Source of the DNA: Curtobacterium sp. Leaf183
GTDB taxonomy: Bacteria; Actinomycetota; Actinomycetes; Actinomycetales; Microbacteriaceae
Assembly: GCF_001424385.1 (NCBI RefSeq)
Contig: NZ_LMPO01000011.1
Coordinates: 977-64,976 of the forward strand
Direction of reading: 5' to 3'
DNA length: 64,000 nucleotides
Shown piece by piece: positions 8,229 through 16,389 of this stretch; position 1 is the first letter of the stretch; every line of letters starts with the position of its first letter. Under the pieces are notes generated by a model that searched no databases, was not told the DNA's origin, and saw only the letters and a program-made list of their open reading frames with translations. The position numbers were made by a program, and so were the translations under genes.

Positions 8229-9440
8229 ATGTTCCTCGGCATCACCAACACCCCGCGCGACTACGCCTGGGGATCCGTCACGGCCATCCCGGAGCTGCTC
8301 GGGCGGACCGTCACCGGCGCTCCGCAGGCCGAACTCTGGCTCGGAGCCCACCCCGGCAGCCCGAGCGTCGTCGTCAACCCGGCGATGGTCGGGGGCGCCG
8401 ACACCGTCCTCGACTGGATCGCCGCGGAGCCGCACACCGCGCTCGGCGACGACCGCACGGGCCTGCCGTTCCTGCTCAAGGTCCTGGCGGCTGCGGCACC
8501 GCTCTCGCTGCAGGCGCACCCCACGCCGGAGCAGGCGCGCGAGGGCTTCGATCGCGAAGAGGCAGCCGGCGTCCCGGTCGACGACCCCGCGCGCAACTAC
8601 AAGGACCCGTTCCCGAAGCCCGAGCTGGTCGTGGCGCTGAGCGAGCGGTTCGAGGCACTCAGCGGCTTCCGTCCGGTCGGCGAGACACTGGCCGACGTCG
8701 AAGTGCTGGACGCCGGCAGCGGGCGGCTCGGCCCCCTCGTGGCACACCTGCAGCAGGGCCTCGAGGACACGGTCCGCTGGCTCGAGACCGCCGACCCGTC
8801 CGCACAGGCGGTCATCGACGCCGCCAGCCACCTGGCCCAGGACGTGCAGGACCCGAGCCCGAACACCGCCACCGTGGCGTCACTCGCCGAGTCGTACCCC
8901 GGCGACCCCGGCATCGTGGTCTCGCTGCTGATGCACCGCGTCACCCTGACCCGCGGCCAGGCGATGTACCTGCCGGCCGGCAACATCCACGCCTACCTCG
9001 ACGGCCTCGGCATCGAGCTGATGGCTCCGTCGGACAACGTGCTGCGCGGTGGCCTCACGCCGAAGCACGTCGACGTACCGGAGCTCCTGCGCGTGCTCGA
9101 CTTCACGGCGTACCCGGCGCCGCTCCTCGAGCCGGAGCAGCTCGCGGTCGGTGTCGACCGCTTCGCCCCCGAGGGGGTGGGCTTCGCACTCGTCCGGGTC
9201 ACGGGCGACGGCGGGCCGGTCGGCCTGAGCACGGGCGGCGTCGCCCCGCTCTCCGGTCCCTCGATCGCCGTCTGCACCGAGGGCGTGGTGACGCTGGTCG
9301 GCGCGACGTCGGCCACACTGCTGCGGCAGGGTGAGTCCTGCTTCGTCACGCCGGACGAGGGCGACGTCACGGTCGAGGCCGACTCCGCGACCGGGCTGAC
9401 GTCGACGGTCTTCATCGCGACGGGCACGCCGACGACCTGA
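8229..9440 (+). CDS. manA: mannose-6-phosphate isomerase
   Basis: The 403-residue type I phosphomannose isomerase interconverts fructose-6-phosphate and mannose-6-phosphate, the first step toward GDP-mannose. The zinc-site motif QAHP is at about residue 95, in PLSLQAHPTPEQA. The AKPELVVAL-type segment appears as KPELVVALSERF, and AGNIHAYLDGLGIELMAPSDN near 250-270 carries further conserved residues. Length is normal. TACGCT at 8217-8222 stands 6 nt before the ATG, so the mRNA is likely leaderless. Nearby mannosyl-type transferases fit the pathway. Phosphomannomutase, often adjacent in actinobacteria, is not in this window. Confidence 0.95.
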   Translation: MFLGITNTPRDYAWGSVTAIPELLGRTVTGAPQAELWLGAHPGSPSVVVNPAMVGGADTVLDWIAAEPHTALGDDRTGLPFLLKVLAAAAPLSLQAHPTPEQAREGFDREEAAGVPVDDPARNYKDPFPKPELVVALSERFEALSGFRPVGETLADVEVLDAGSGRLGPLVAHLQQGLEDTVRWLETADPSAQAVIDAASHLAQDVQDPSPNTATVASLAESYPGDPGIVVSLLMHRVTLTRGQAMYLPAGNIHAYLDGLGIELMAPSDNVLRGGLTPKHVDVPELLRVLDFTAYPAPLLEPEQLAVGVDRFAPEGVGFALVRVTGDGGPVGLSTGGVAPLSGPSIAVCTEGVVTLVGATSATLLRQGESCFVTPDEGDVTVEADSATGLTSTVFIATGTPTT

Positions 9441-9544
9441 CCCATCCCGTCGGCCCGGTCGGACGCTGCGGCTCCACGCACGCGTCCCGCACCGGCCGCG
9501 CGGTCGCACCGGACGCGTCGCACGGGTCCGCTAGCGTGACCAGC

Positions 9545-10507
9545 ATGAGTTGGCTGGTCACCGGCGGTGCCGGGTACATCGGGTCCCACGTCGTCCGCGC
9601 CCTGGGCGCCGCCGGCATCGACACGGTCGCGTTCGACGACCTCTCGAGCGGCTTCCGGGGCTTCGTGCCCACGGACGTGCCGTTCGTCGAGGGCACGATC
9701 CTGGACGGCGAGCTGCTGGCCAGGACGATGCGCGACCACGGCGTGACCGGGGTGGTGCACGTCGCGGGGTTCAAGTACGCCGGGGTGTCGGTCGAGCGGC
9801 CGCTGCACACCTACGAGCAGAACGTCACCGGGATGGCGACGCTGCTGCGGGCGATGGCGGACGTCGACGTCGACAAGGTGGTCTTCTCGTCGAGCGCCGC
9901 CGTGTACGGCACGCCGGACGTCGAGAACGTCGTCGAGTCCACGCCCAAGCTCCCGGAGTCGCCCTACGGCGAGTCGAAGCTGATCGGCGAGTGGCTGCTC
10001 CGCGACATGGAGGTCGCCCGCGGCTTCACCACGACGTCGCTGCGCTACTTCAACGTCGTCGGCTCGGGGGAGCCGGACCTGTACGACGCCAGCCCGCACA
10101 ACCTGTTCCCGCTCGTGTTCGACGCGCTGCTGGCCGGCCGCACGCCGCGGATCAACGGGACGGACTACCCGACGCCGGACGGCACCTGCGTGCGCGACTA
10201 CGTGCACGTGGCCGACCTCGCGCACTCGCACGCCGTCGCGGCGCGGAAGCTCCAGTCGGGTGAGCCCCTCGAGCGCGCCTACAACCTCGGCAGCGGTGAC
10301 GGGGTGAGCGTCCGGCAGATCATGGACGCGATGGCCCGCGGCACCGGCATCGACTTCGAGCCCGACGTGGCCCCGCGGCGCGCGGGGGACCCGGCGCGCA
10401 TCGTCGCCACCGGCGAAGCGGCCGCTCGCGACCTCGAGTGGGCGATGCGCCACACCCTCGACCAGATGGTCACCAGCGCCTGGGAGGCCCGCCGCCGCGT
10501 CGGCTGA
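9545..10507 (+). CDS. galE: UDP-glucose 4-epimerase
   Basis: The extended short-chain dehydrogenase of 320 residues starts with the NAD-binding motif GGAGYIGSH. It has the catalytic SSSAAVYG stretch near residue 120 and the YGESK active-site tyrosine-lysine pair near 145, plus RYFNVVGSG typical of GalE. It interconverts UDP-glucose and UDP-galactose for glycan synthesis. I chose ATG at 9545 because TAGCGT at 9532-9537 ends 7 nt before it, giving a leaderless mRNA. A GTG at 9536 would add three residues but overlaps that box. It fits the glycan block but has no overlapping partner. Confidence 0.93.
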   Translation: MSWLVTGGAGYIGSHVVRALGAAGIDTVAFDDLSSGFRGFVPTDVPFVEGTILDGELLARTMRDHGVTGVVHVAGFKYAGVSVERPLHTYEQNVTGMATLLRAMADVDVDKVVFSSSAAVYGTPDVENVVESTPKLPESPYGESKLIGEWLLRDMEVARGFTTTSLRYFNVVGSGEPDLYDASPHNLFPLVFDALLAGRTPRINGTDYPTPDGTCVRDYVHVADLAHSHAVAARKLQSGEPLERAYNLGSGDGVSVRQIMDAMARGTGIDFEPDVAPRRAGDPARIVATGEAAARDLEWAMRHTLDQMVTSAWEARRRVG

Positions 10508-10609
10508 GGGACACGGGACGTCCCCCGGACTGCCGACAGAACTGCCGCGACACGCCCGTACGGGGGACATGACACGCCGGAACGGTCAGAGCCTTCTATG
10601 ATCCGCGAC

Positions 10610-10643
10610 TTGACCTTTGGGAATCACACCGCTGTAATTACAG
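10610..10643 (+). promoter_or_regulatory. whiB2 promoter with palindromic -10
   Basis: TTGACC at 10610-10615 and TGTAAT at 10633-10638 are 17 bp apart, an excellent housekeeping promoter. The -10 box is embedded in the perfect 12-bp palindrome CTGTAATTACAG (10632-10643), in an otherwise GC-rich stretch. A factor bound there would block or modulate initiation. The 5' leader would be about 65-70 nt, unlike the leaderless genes around it. The rest of 10508-10710 shows only weak inverted repeats after galE. Confidence 0.75.
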
Positions 10644-10710
10644 GCAACGACATCGCCCGACAGGGTTCGGGGCGATGGGTTGCGAGCGAGGAAACCAAGG
10701 GGTGATCAGG

Positions 10711-11031
10711 GTGAGCGGTTCCGACTTCCACGCCGGAGTTCCGGAAGACTGGCACGTCGACCCCGTGGCGCTCGGCGTCCCCGGAGTCCGGCGTCCCGAG
10801 ACGGACCAGGACGATGCACTGGCCTGGCAGGTCGACTCGCTCTGCGCGCAGACCGACCCCGAGGCATTCTTCCCCGAGAAGGGCGGCTCGACGCGCGAGG
10901 CCAAGAAGATCTGCACCTCGTGCGAGGTCCGGTCGCAGTGCCTGGAGTACGCGCTCGAGAACGACGAGCGCTTCGGCATCTGGGGCGGCCTGTCCGAGCG
11001 CGAGCGTCGCAAGCTGCGCAAGCGCGCCTGA
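10711..11031 (+). CDS. whiB2: WhiB2/WhmD-type iron-sulfur transcriptional regulator
   Basis: The Wbl protein of 106 residues has four cysteines at 45, 68, 71 and 77 (C-x22-C-x2-C-x5-C) that bind a 4Fe-4S cluster, then the GIWGG turn at 89-93 and a basic tail SERERRKLRKRA. DPEAFFPEKGGSTREAK is the hallmark of the WhiB/WhmD (WhiB2) class, which with WhiA controls septation genes in actinobacteria. I chose GTG at 10711 because AAGGGG lies 8 nt upstream. An ATG at 10675 would add 12 residues with a poorer site. Neighbours match the Rv3260c region of M. tuberculosis. Confidence 0.93.
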   Translation: MSGSDFHAGVPEDWHVDPVALGVPGVRRPETDQDDALAWQVDSLCAQTDPEAFFPEKGGSTREAKKICTSCEVRSQCLEYALENDERFGIWGGLSERERRKLRKRA

Positions 11032-11217
11032 GCGGTCACGGCGCGCCGGCGCCGTCCGGGCGTGCGCCATGGGCGCCTGCGACCACGGCGCCGGGGACCA
11101 GCCGTGGAGGCCCGGCTCGCCCGTCGCACACCGTGCGGTGATCGTCTCCACAGGTTCACGGCGCGCCGTCCCGACGGTCCGGCACCGGTCCTCCAGAACC
11201 GTAGAGTGACGCCCGTC

Positions 11218-14070
11218 ATGCAGCCCAGTTCCGCTCAGCCCCGTGTCACTGCCGTCCTGGTCGTCGCGAACGGGGCAGACCACCTCGACCGGACCCTGGC
11301 CGCCCTCGCGAACCAGACCCGGCACCCCGAGAACCTGGTCGTCGTCGACGTCGGGTCGACCGACGGCTCCACCGCCCAGCTCGAGTTCGGCGGCTCCGCG
11401 CAGCTCACCCGGATCCCCGCGGGCCGCTCGTTCGGGGACGCGGTCGCCGTCGGGGAACAGGCTGCACCGCACCCCGAGCCCGACGAAGCCGTCGACGAGT
11501 GGCTCTGGCTCATCGGGCACGACAACGCCCCGGCCCCGACCGCGCTGGCCGAGATGCTCGCCGCGGTCGAGATCGCCCCGTCCGTCGCCGTGGCCGGTCC
11601 GAAGCTCACCGCGGTCGAGGACCCGTCCCGCATCCGGGCGTTCGGCGAGAGCATGACCCGGATGGGTCGCTCCGTGGTCCTCGTGCAGGACGAGCTCGAC
11701 CAGGGGCAGCACGACCGCAACACCGACGTCATGGCGGTCGCCGCCGGCGGCATGCTGGTCCGCCGCTCCGTGTGGAAGACGCTCGGCGGGTTCGACTCCG
11801 CACTGCCCGACGTCGACGCCGCGCTCGACTTCTGTGTCCGGGTCCGTCTGGCCGGGCACCGCGTCGCCGTCGTGCCGGACGCGCGCGCGAGCACCGCCGG
11901 CCCGATCGAGGAGTTCGGCCGCAAGCGCGTGTCCGAGGCCCGTCGCGTGCGCCTGCACCGGCAGGCCCAGCTGCACCGGCGAATGACCTACGCGCCCGCG
12001 GGGGTCCTCTGGATCCACTGGCTCACCCTCGTGCCCTTCGCGATCGGCCGCGCGGTCGGACACCTCGTCGCGAAGCACCCCGCAGCCGTGTCCGGTGAGC
12101 TCGCCGCGGCGGTCGCCGTGGCCTTCGGCGGCGGTGTCGCCCGTTCCCGCAGGGCGCTGGCGCGCTCGAAGCGACTCGGGTGGGCCGCGGTCGAGCCCCT
12201 GCGCATCAGCTGGCGCCGTGTGCACGAGCGTCGCACCACCTCGCGTGACGTGGAGCTCGCACGGGTCGAGGACGCCCCGGTCGCGCGGGCGTCCTTCCTC
12301 GGCGACGGGGGCATCTGGGTCGTGCTCGCGGCGGCCCTGCTCAGCGTCGTCACGCTCTTCCCGTTGCTCGGCTCGCCCGCTCTGACCGGCGGCGGACTGC
12401 TGCCGATGTCGACCACGGTGTCGCAGCTGTGGCAGAACGTGGGCTACGGCTTCCATTCGCTCGGCACCGGGTCCACCGGCCCGAGCGACCCGTTCGCCGC
12501 GGTGCTCGCCGTGCTCGGCTCGATCGTGTTCTGGTCGCCGTCCACCGCCGTCGTCGTGGTCATGCTGCTGGCGTTCCCGGTGTCCGCACTCGGCGCGTGG
12601 TTCGTGGTGCGGAAGCTGACCACCCGGACCTGGGTGCCCGTCATCGGTGCCGCGCTCTACACGATCGCCCCCGCACTGGTCGGTGCCGTGACGACGGGGC
12701 ACCTCGGCGCCGTCATCGCGCACGTGCTGCTGCCCTGGCTGTTCCTCACCGTGCTCGAGGCGCACCGGTCGTGGGCCTCGGCATCGGGCGCCGCCCTGCT
12801 GTTCGCCGCGGTGGCCGCGAGTGCGCCGTCGCTGCTCCCCGTCCTGCTGATCGGGTGGCTCGTCGCACTGGCTGCCGGATGGCGGCACGCGCACCGCCGG
12901 GTCTTCATCCCGGTGCCGGCAGCCGTGCTGTTCGTCCCGCTCGTCCTGACGCAGGTCGGACGCGGCAACCTGCTCGGCGTCTTCGCCGACCCGGGCGTGC
13001 CCTCGGCCACCCGCGCACCCTCGGCACTGCAGCTCGCGATCGGGCAGCCCCTGCCCGACTGGAACGGCTGGCTGTCGGCGAGCTCCCCGCTCGACCTGGT
13101 CGCCGCGGCGCTCCCCGTCGCCCTGGCCGTCCTGGCGCTGCCGATCGCCGCGAGCGCCCTCGGGGCGATGCTCGGGCACCGCTGGTCGGTCGCGGGCACG
13201 GCCCTGCTCGCCGGTCTGCTGGGGTTCGCGACCGCCTTCGCCGCCACCCACGTCGCCGTCACCGGGGTCGGGTCCACCACCACGATCGTGTGGCCGGGCA
13301 GCGGCCTCAGCGTGTACTGGCTCGCGATCGTCGTGGCCGCCTGCATCGGCGTCGACACGCTGCCGCGCCAGGCGCCCGTCGTCGGCCTCGTCGCGACGGT
13401 GTTCGCCGGCGTCGCGGTCGCTCCGGCCTTCGCGGCGTTCTACCTCGGCAACACCGCCATCCAGCCGACGACCGGCCGGGTCCTCAGCGCCTACGTCAAC
13501 GCCGAGGCGCAGGCGAACCCGGACGTCGGCACCCTCGTGGTCGACCCGCAGTCGGACGGGTCCCTCGCGGTCTCACTCGAGCGTGGGCAGGGCTCGACCC
13601 TCGACGACCAGAACACGCTCGACGCGACGGCACTCTCGCTGAGCCGGTCCGGCTCCCGGCTGGCGACCCTGGCCGGCAACCTGGCGAGCCGCAGCGGCTA
13701 CGACCCCGAGCCCGCGCTCCGTGAGCTCGGCATCAGCTTCGTGCTGCTCGAGGACGCGTCCGACGACGACCTCGCGCAGCAGGTGCACGACCGGGCGGCC
13801 GGCGCGATCGGCCAGGACGCGCGGTTCACGAGCATCGGCGACACCACGAACGGGCAGCTCTTCCTCTACGACGGCCGGGTCGACCGGACGAGCACCGGGT
13901 CCGCCGCCACCAAGGCCACGCACGCGCTGTACCTCGTGGTGCTCGGCGTGGTGTTCGGCGCAGCCGCCCTGCTCGCCGTCCCGACCGCGCCCCGTCGTCG
14001 CCGTGCCACCTCGAACGTGATCGAGGCCGACGAACCCGCCACCACCTTCGACGAGGAGCGCGACGAATGA
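11218..14070 (+). CDS. GT2 glycosyltransferase fused to a large polytopic membrane domain
   Basis: The 950-residue protein has an N-terminal GT2-like domain (about 1-300) with VLVVANGAD, VVDVGSTDGST near residue 42 and WLWLIGHDNAP near 97, where a DxD motif would be expected. A membrane domain of about a dozen helices (roughly 370-890) includes long external loops, and a short basic cytosolic tail follows. The fusion occurs beside whiB2 in many actinobacteria, but its product is not established. ATG at 11218 follows TAGAGT (11202-11207), so translation is probably leaderless. It overlaps the DUF5719 gene by ATGA, which suggests the two act together on a surface glycoconjugate. Confidence 0.82.
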   Translation: MQPSSAQPRVTAVLVVANGADHLDRTLAALANQTRHPENLVVVDVGSTDGSTAQLEFGGSAQLTRIPAGRSFGDAVAVGEQAAPHPEPDEAVDEWLWLIGHDNAPAPTALAEMLAAVEIAPSVAVAGPKLTAVEDPSRIRAFGESMTRMGRSVVLVQDELDQGQHDRNTDVMAVAAGGMLVRRSVWKTLGGFDSALPDVDAALDFCVRVRLAGHRVAVVPDARASTAGPIEEFGRKRVSEARRVRLHRQAQLHRRMTYAPAGVLWIHWLTLVPFAIGRAVGHLVAKHPAAVSGELAAAVAVAFGGGVARSRRALARSKRLGWAAVEPLRISWRRVHERRTTSRDVELARVEDAPVARASFLGDGGIWVVLAAALLSVVTLFPLLGSPALTGGGLLPMSTTVSQLWQNVGYGFHSLGTGSTGPSDPFAAVLAVLGSIVFWSPSTAVVVVMLLAFPVSALGAWFVVRKLTTRTWVPVIGAALYTIAPALVGAVTTGHLGAVIAHVLLPWLFLTVLEAHRSWASASGAALLFAAVAASAPSLLPVLLIGWLVALAAGWRHAHRRVFIPVPAAVLFVPLVLTQVGRGNLLGVFADPGVPSATRAPSALQLAIGQPLPDWNGWLSASSPLDLVAAALPVALAVLALPIAASALGAMLGHRWSVAGTALLAGLLGFATAFAATHVAVTGVGSTTTIVWPGSGLSVYWLAIVVAACIGVDTLPRQAPVVGLVATVFAGVAVAPAFAAFYLGNTAIQPTTGRVLSAYVNAEAQANPDVGTLVVDPQSDGSLAVSLERGQGSTLDDQNTLDATALSLSRSGSRLATLAGNLASRSGYDPEPALRELGISFVLLEDASDDDLAQQVHDRAAGAIGQDARFTSIGDTTNGQLFLYDGRVDRTSTGSAATKATHALYLVVLGVVFGAAALLAVPTAPRRRRATSNVIEADEPATTFDEERDE

Positions 14071-15479
14071 CCGCCACCACGCAGCGCACCTCCACCACGC
14101 GGCGCTGGGTCATCCGGGGGACCGCCACCGCGATCGCCGTCGTGGTGGCCGCTGGGACCATCGCGGCCGCGCACACGATCGGCACGTCCGAGACCCCGGG
14201 ACGACCGGCTGGCCGCACCGTGACCCCCGTGCCGGCCGACGCCGAGCGCGTCTGCGCGGGCAGTGCCCTCCGCCTGTCGGACGACGCGGGCAACGACGCG
14301 ACCACCGCCAGCACCGTCGGCCGTCCGACGATCGCCACGGCCACCACCGGGCAGACGGTCGACCGCACCGACCTGCAGGCCTCGACGACCGGCAGCAGCG
14401 ACCCCACGCTGCTCACCGCACCGGCCGGGGACAGCACCCCGCAGGTCGCCGGGTCGAGCTACCAGAGCGTGTCCGACGGCGACCTGGTCGGCATCGCAGC
14501 CGCGTCGTGCGACGACCCCTCGCAGTCGACGTGGCTCGTGGGCGGTTCGACCGAGACCGGGCGCACCAGCCTGATCACGCTGTCGAACCCGACCGACGTC
14601 AACGCGACCGTCGACCTGGAGATCCACGACGCGACCGGGCTCGTCAGCGCACCCGGGACCACGGGCATCGTCGTGGCGCCGAACTCGCAGAAGGTCGTCC
14701 CGCTGTCCGGGTTCGTGTCCGACCAGGGCTCCACCGTCGTGCACGTCACCTCGTCCGGCGGGCAGATCGTCGCCCACATGCAGGAGAGCGTCGTCCGGAC
14801 GCTCACCCCCGGCGGGTTCGACATCGTGTCCGGCGGTGCGGCTCCCTCCCGCAACCAGGTCATCCCCGCGGTCGCGCTCCGCGGCGTACAGGAGTCCCAG
14901 CGCGGCGAGGACACCGCGGACGCGGCCCCGGTCGTGCGCATCTTCGTCCCGGGCACGGAGTCGGCCCGGGTGACGCTCGGGATCACCACGGCGGACGGCG
15001 GCGGCACGACCGTGAACACCACGGCCGAGCCCGGGGTCGTCACGGACGTGGCGCTCGACGACTTCCCGGACGGCCGGTACTCGTTCACCGTGAGCTCCAC
15101 CCAGCCCGTCGTCACCGGTGCCCGCACCACCACCCCGACCGAGGACGGCGCCACCGACCTGGGGTGGTTCGCCTCGGCCGAGCCTCTCGGGTCCCGCGCG
15201 ATCACCGCCGTCGCGGCCGGTGCCGCCGCCCGGATGGACCTGGTGAACCCCACGACCCGCGACGCCGAGGTCACTGTCCGCTCGGGCGACGACCGGCAGA
15301 CCGTCGAGGTCCCCTCGCAGTCGACCGCGACCGTGTCGGTGCCGGCCTCGAAGCAGCTCGAGATCACGGGAGCCCGCGGTCTGGTGGCGGGCGTCAGCTA
15401 CGCGGGCCGGGACGGCGTCGCGGGGTTCCCGGTGCGTCCGGCCAGCGAGGTCTCGACCCCGGTGCGCGTCTACCCCTGA
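14067..15479 (+). CDS. DUF5719 family secreted/membrane-anchored protein
   Basis: The 470-residue protein has one N-terminal membrane segment at about residues 14-34. A Thr/Ser/Gly-rich extracellular part of repeated beta-strand-like stretches follows and runs to the end. Two cysteines near 66 and 148 could pair. The match to DUF5719 rests on the conserved place directly after the GT2-membrane fusion near whiB2, and on the length. No catalytic motif is visible. Translation is coupled to the upstream gene by ATGA. It may be the external partner or acceptor of that transferase; this is inference only. Confidence 0.72.
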   Translation: MTATTQRTSTTRRWVIRGTATAIAVVVAAGTIAAAHTIGTSETPGRPAGRTVTPVPADAERVCAGSALRLSDDAGNDATTASTVGRPTIATATTGQTVDRTDLQASTTGSSDPTLLTAPAGDSTPQVAGSSYQSVSDGDLVGIAAASCDDPSQSTWLVGGSTETGRTSLITLSNPTDVNATVDLEIHDATGLVSAPGTTGIVVAPNSQKVVPLSGFVSDQGSTVVHVTSSGGQIVAHMQESVVRTLTPGGFDIVSGGAAPSRNQVIPAVALRGVQESQRGEDTADAAPVVRIFVPGTESARVTLGITTADGGGTTVNTTAEPGVVTDVALDDFPDGRYSFTVSSTQPVVTGARTTTPTEDGATDLGWFASAEPLGSRAITAVAAGAAARMDLVNPTTRDAEVTVRSGDDRQTVEVPSQSTATVSVPASKQLEITGARGLVAGVSYAGRDGVAGFPVRPASEVSTPVRVYP

Positions 15480-15560
15480 CGGGCAGCGCGCACCCCGGTG
15501 CAGGTCGGCCCCGGACGGGCGCGCACCCGGTGCACGTCTGCCCCTGACGGGCAGCGTGGC

Positions 15561-16001
15561 TCACCAGTGCCGGTAGCGGTCGGGCGCCAGGTCCCAGGGG
15601 TCCTTGTCGATGAGCTCGGCGACCGCGCGGAACACCGCGGTCTCGACGACCACGCGGCGATCGGTGTCGTCCTTCTCGGGTGAGCGTGCCAGGCGCTCGA
15701 CCGGGATCCGGTACACGGTCACGCGGCGTTCGTCGTGTTCGACCCGCCAGCGCGGCATCGACTCCGGCACGGCCGTGTCGGTGGGCATGTCCGCGACCTG
15801 GAAGACCACACCCTGCAGCTCGTCGGGCCACAGCCCCAGCAGGTAGTGCGCGGTGTCGCCGACCAGGCGGTCGAACGCCTCGGCCCGCGTGATCACCGGC
15901 GCGAGTTCCGGGCCGGTGATGCTCGAACGGTAGCCACGACCGTGACGGGAGCGTCCTCGGCCACGGTCGACCGGGATGACGAGTCGGGGCTTGCGGCGCA
16001 T
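15561..16001 (-). CDS. zincin-like metallopeptidase-family protein lacking HExxH
   Basis: The 146-residue protein belongs by context and layout to the actinobacterial zincin-like family (DUF1025, Rv3259 position). An arginine-rich N-terminus is followed by a domain ending WDLAPDRYRHW. Where the family has HExxH, this copy reads VVVETAVFRAVAELI, with no histidine to bind zinc, so peptidase activity looks lost or never present. I chose ATG at 16001; GTG at 16007 is equally close to the -10 box TACGAT and would add two residues. It is divergent from DUF3499, and the two are neighbours in most actinobacteria. Function is unknown. Confidence 0.78.
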   Translation of the reverse strand: MRRKPRLVIPVDRGRGRSRHGRGYRSSITGPELAPVITRAEAFDRLVGDTAHYLLGLWPDELQGVVFQVADMPTDTAVPESMPRWRVEHDERRVTVYRIPVERLARSPEKDDTDRRVVVETAVFRAVAELIDKDPWDLAPDRYRHW

Positions 16002-16057
16002 CCCCACATCGTACGCGGCGGGTGTCCGTCGGGCGGGCCGGTAGGGTCGTCCACGGG

Positions 16058-16279
16058 ATGGACGTACGGATCTGCAGCAAGGTCGCCTGTGGCGCGAGCG
16101 CCTCGGCGACCCTGACGTACGACTACGGCGACTCGATGGTGGTCGTCGGCCCGCTCTCGACCCGGATCGAACCGCACGGATACGACCTCTGTGCCCGGCA
16201 CGCCGCCGGCCTGCGCGTGCCGCAGGGCTGGCACGTCATCCGACGCGCGCCGCTCCGCGAGGAGCGCACCGCGGACTGA
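16058..16279 (+). CDS. DUF3499 family small protein
   Basis: The 73-residue protein has cysteines at about positions 6, 11 and 45 with nearby histidines (CSKVACGAS and [11 protein letters not shown]), suggesting a small zinc-binding fold. GWHVIR near residue 60 is also family-typical. DUF3499 sits next to the zincin-like gene and whiB2 throughout actinobacteria, as at Rv3258c, but has no assigned role. TAGGGT at 16042-16047 lies 10 nt before the ATG, so the mRNA is probably leaderless. A nucleic-acid or protein-binding zinc ribbon is a guess from the cysteines. Confidence 0.85.
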   Translation: MDVRICSKVACGASASATLTYDYGDSMVVVGPLSTRIEPHGYDLCARHAAGLRVPQGWHVIRRAPLREERTAD

Positions 16280-16292
16280 CCGGACCGGAGAC

Positions 16293-16336
16293 CGGACAGG
16301 AGGCCCGGTGCTGGCCCGCACCGAGCCTCCCGTCCG
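16293..16336. terminator. hairpin of the GGAGGCCC family
   Basis: CGGACAGGAGGCCCGGTGC at 16293-16311 pairs with the inverted copy ending at 16336 with two mismatches and a 6-nt loop. It follows the DUF3499 stop by 13 nt and precedes the ahcY promoter, so it should insulate the two genes. Confidence 0.7.
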
Positions 16337-16377
16337 TCACCGTGCGCAGTCTCGGACCGTGCCCACGGACCGCGTGT

Positions 16378-16383
16378 CAGACT
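16378..16383 (+). promoter_or_regulatory. -10 box CAGACT for a leaderless ahcY mRNA
   Basis: CAGACT stands 6 nt before the ahcY ATG at 16390, so transcription should begin at or next to the start codon. That leaves no room for an S-adenosylhomocysteine or SAM riboswitch, which are otherwise common upstream of this gene. Confidence 0.6.
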
Positions 16384-16389
16384 GACGCC

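Noticed and set aside
16337-16389. SAH or SAM riboswitch before ahcY
   Set aside because: A -10 box lies 6 nt before the start codon, so no leader RNA exists, and no conserved riboswitch core was seen.
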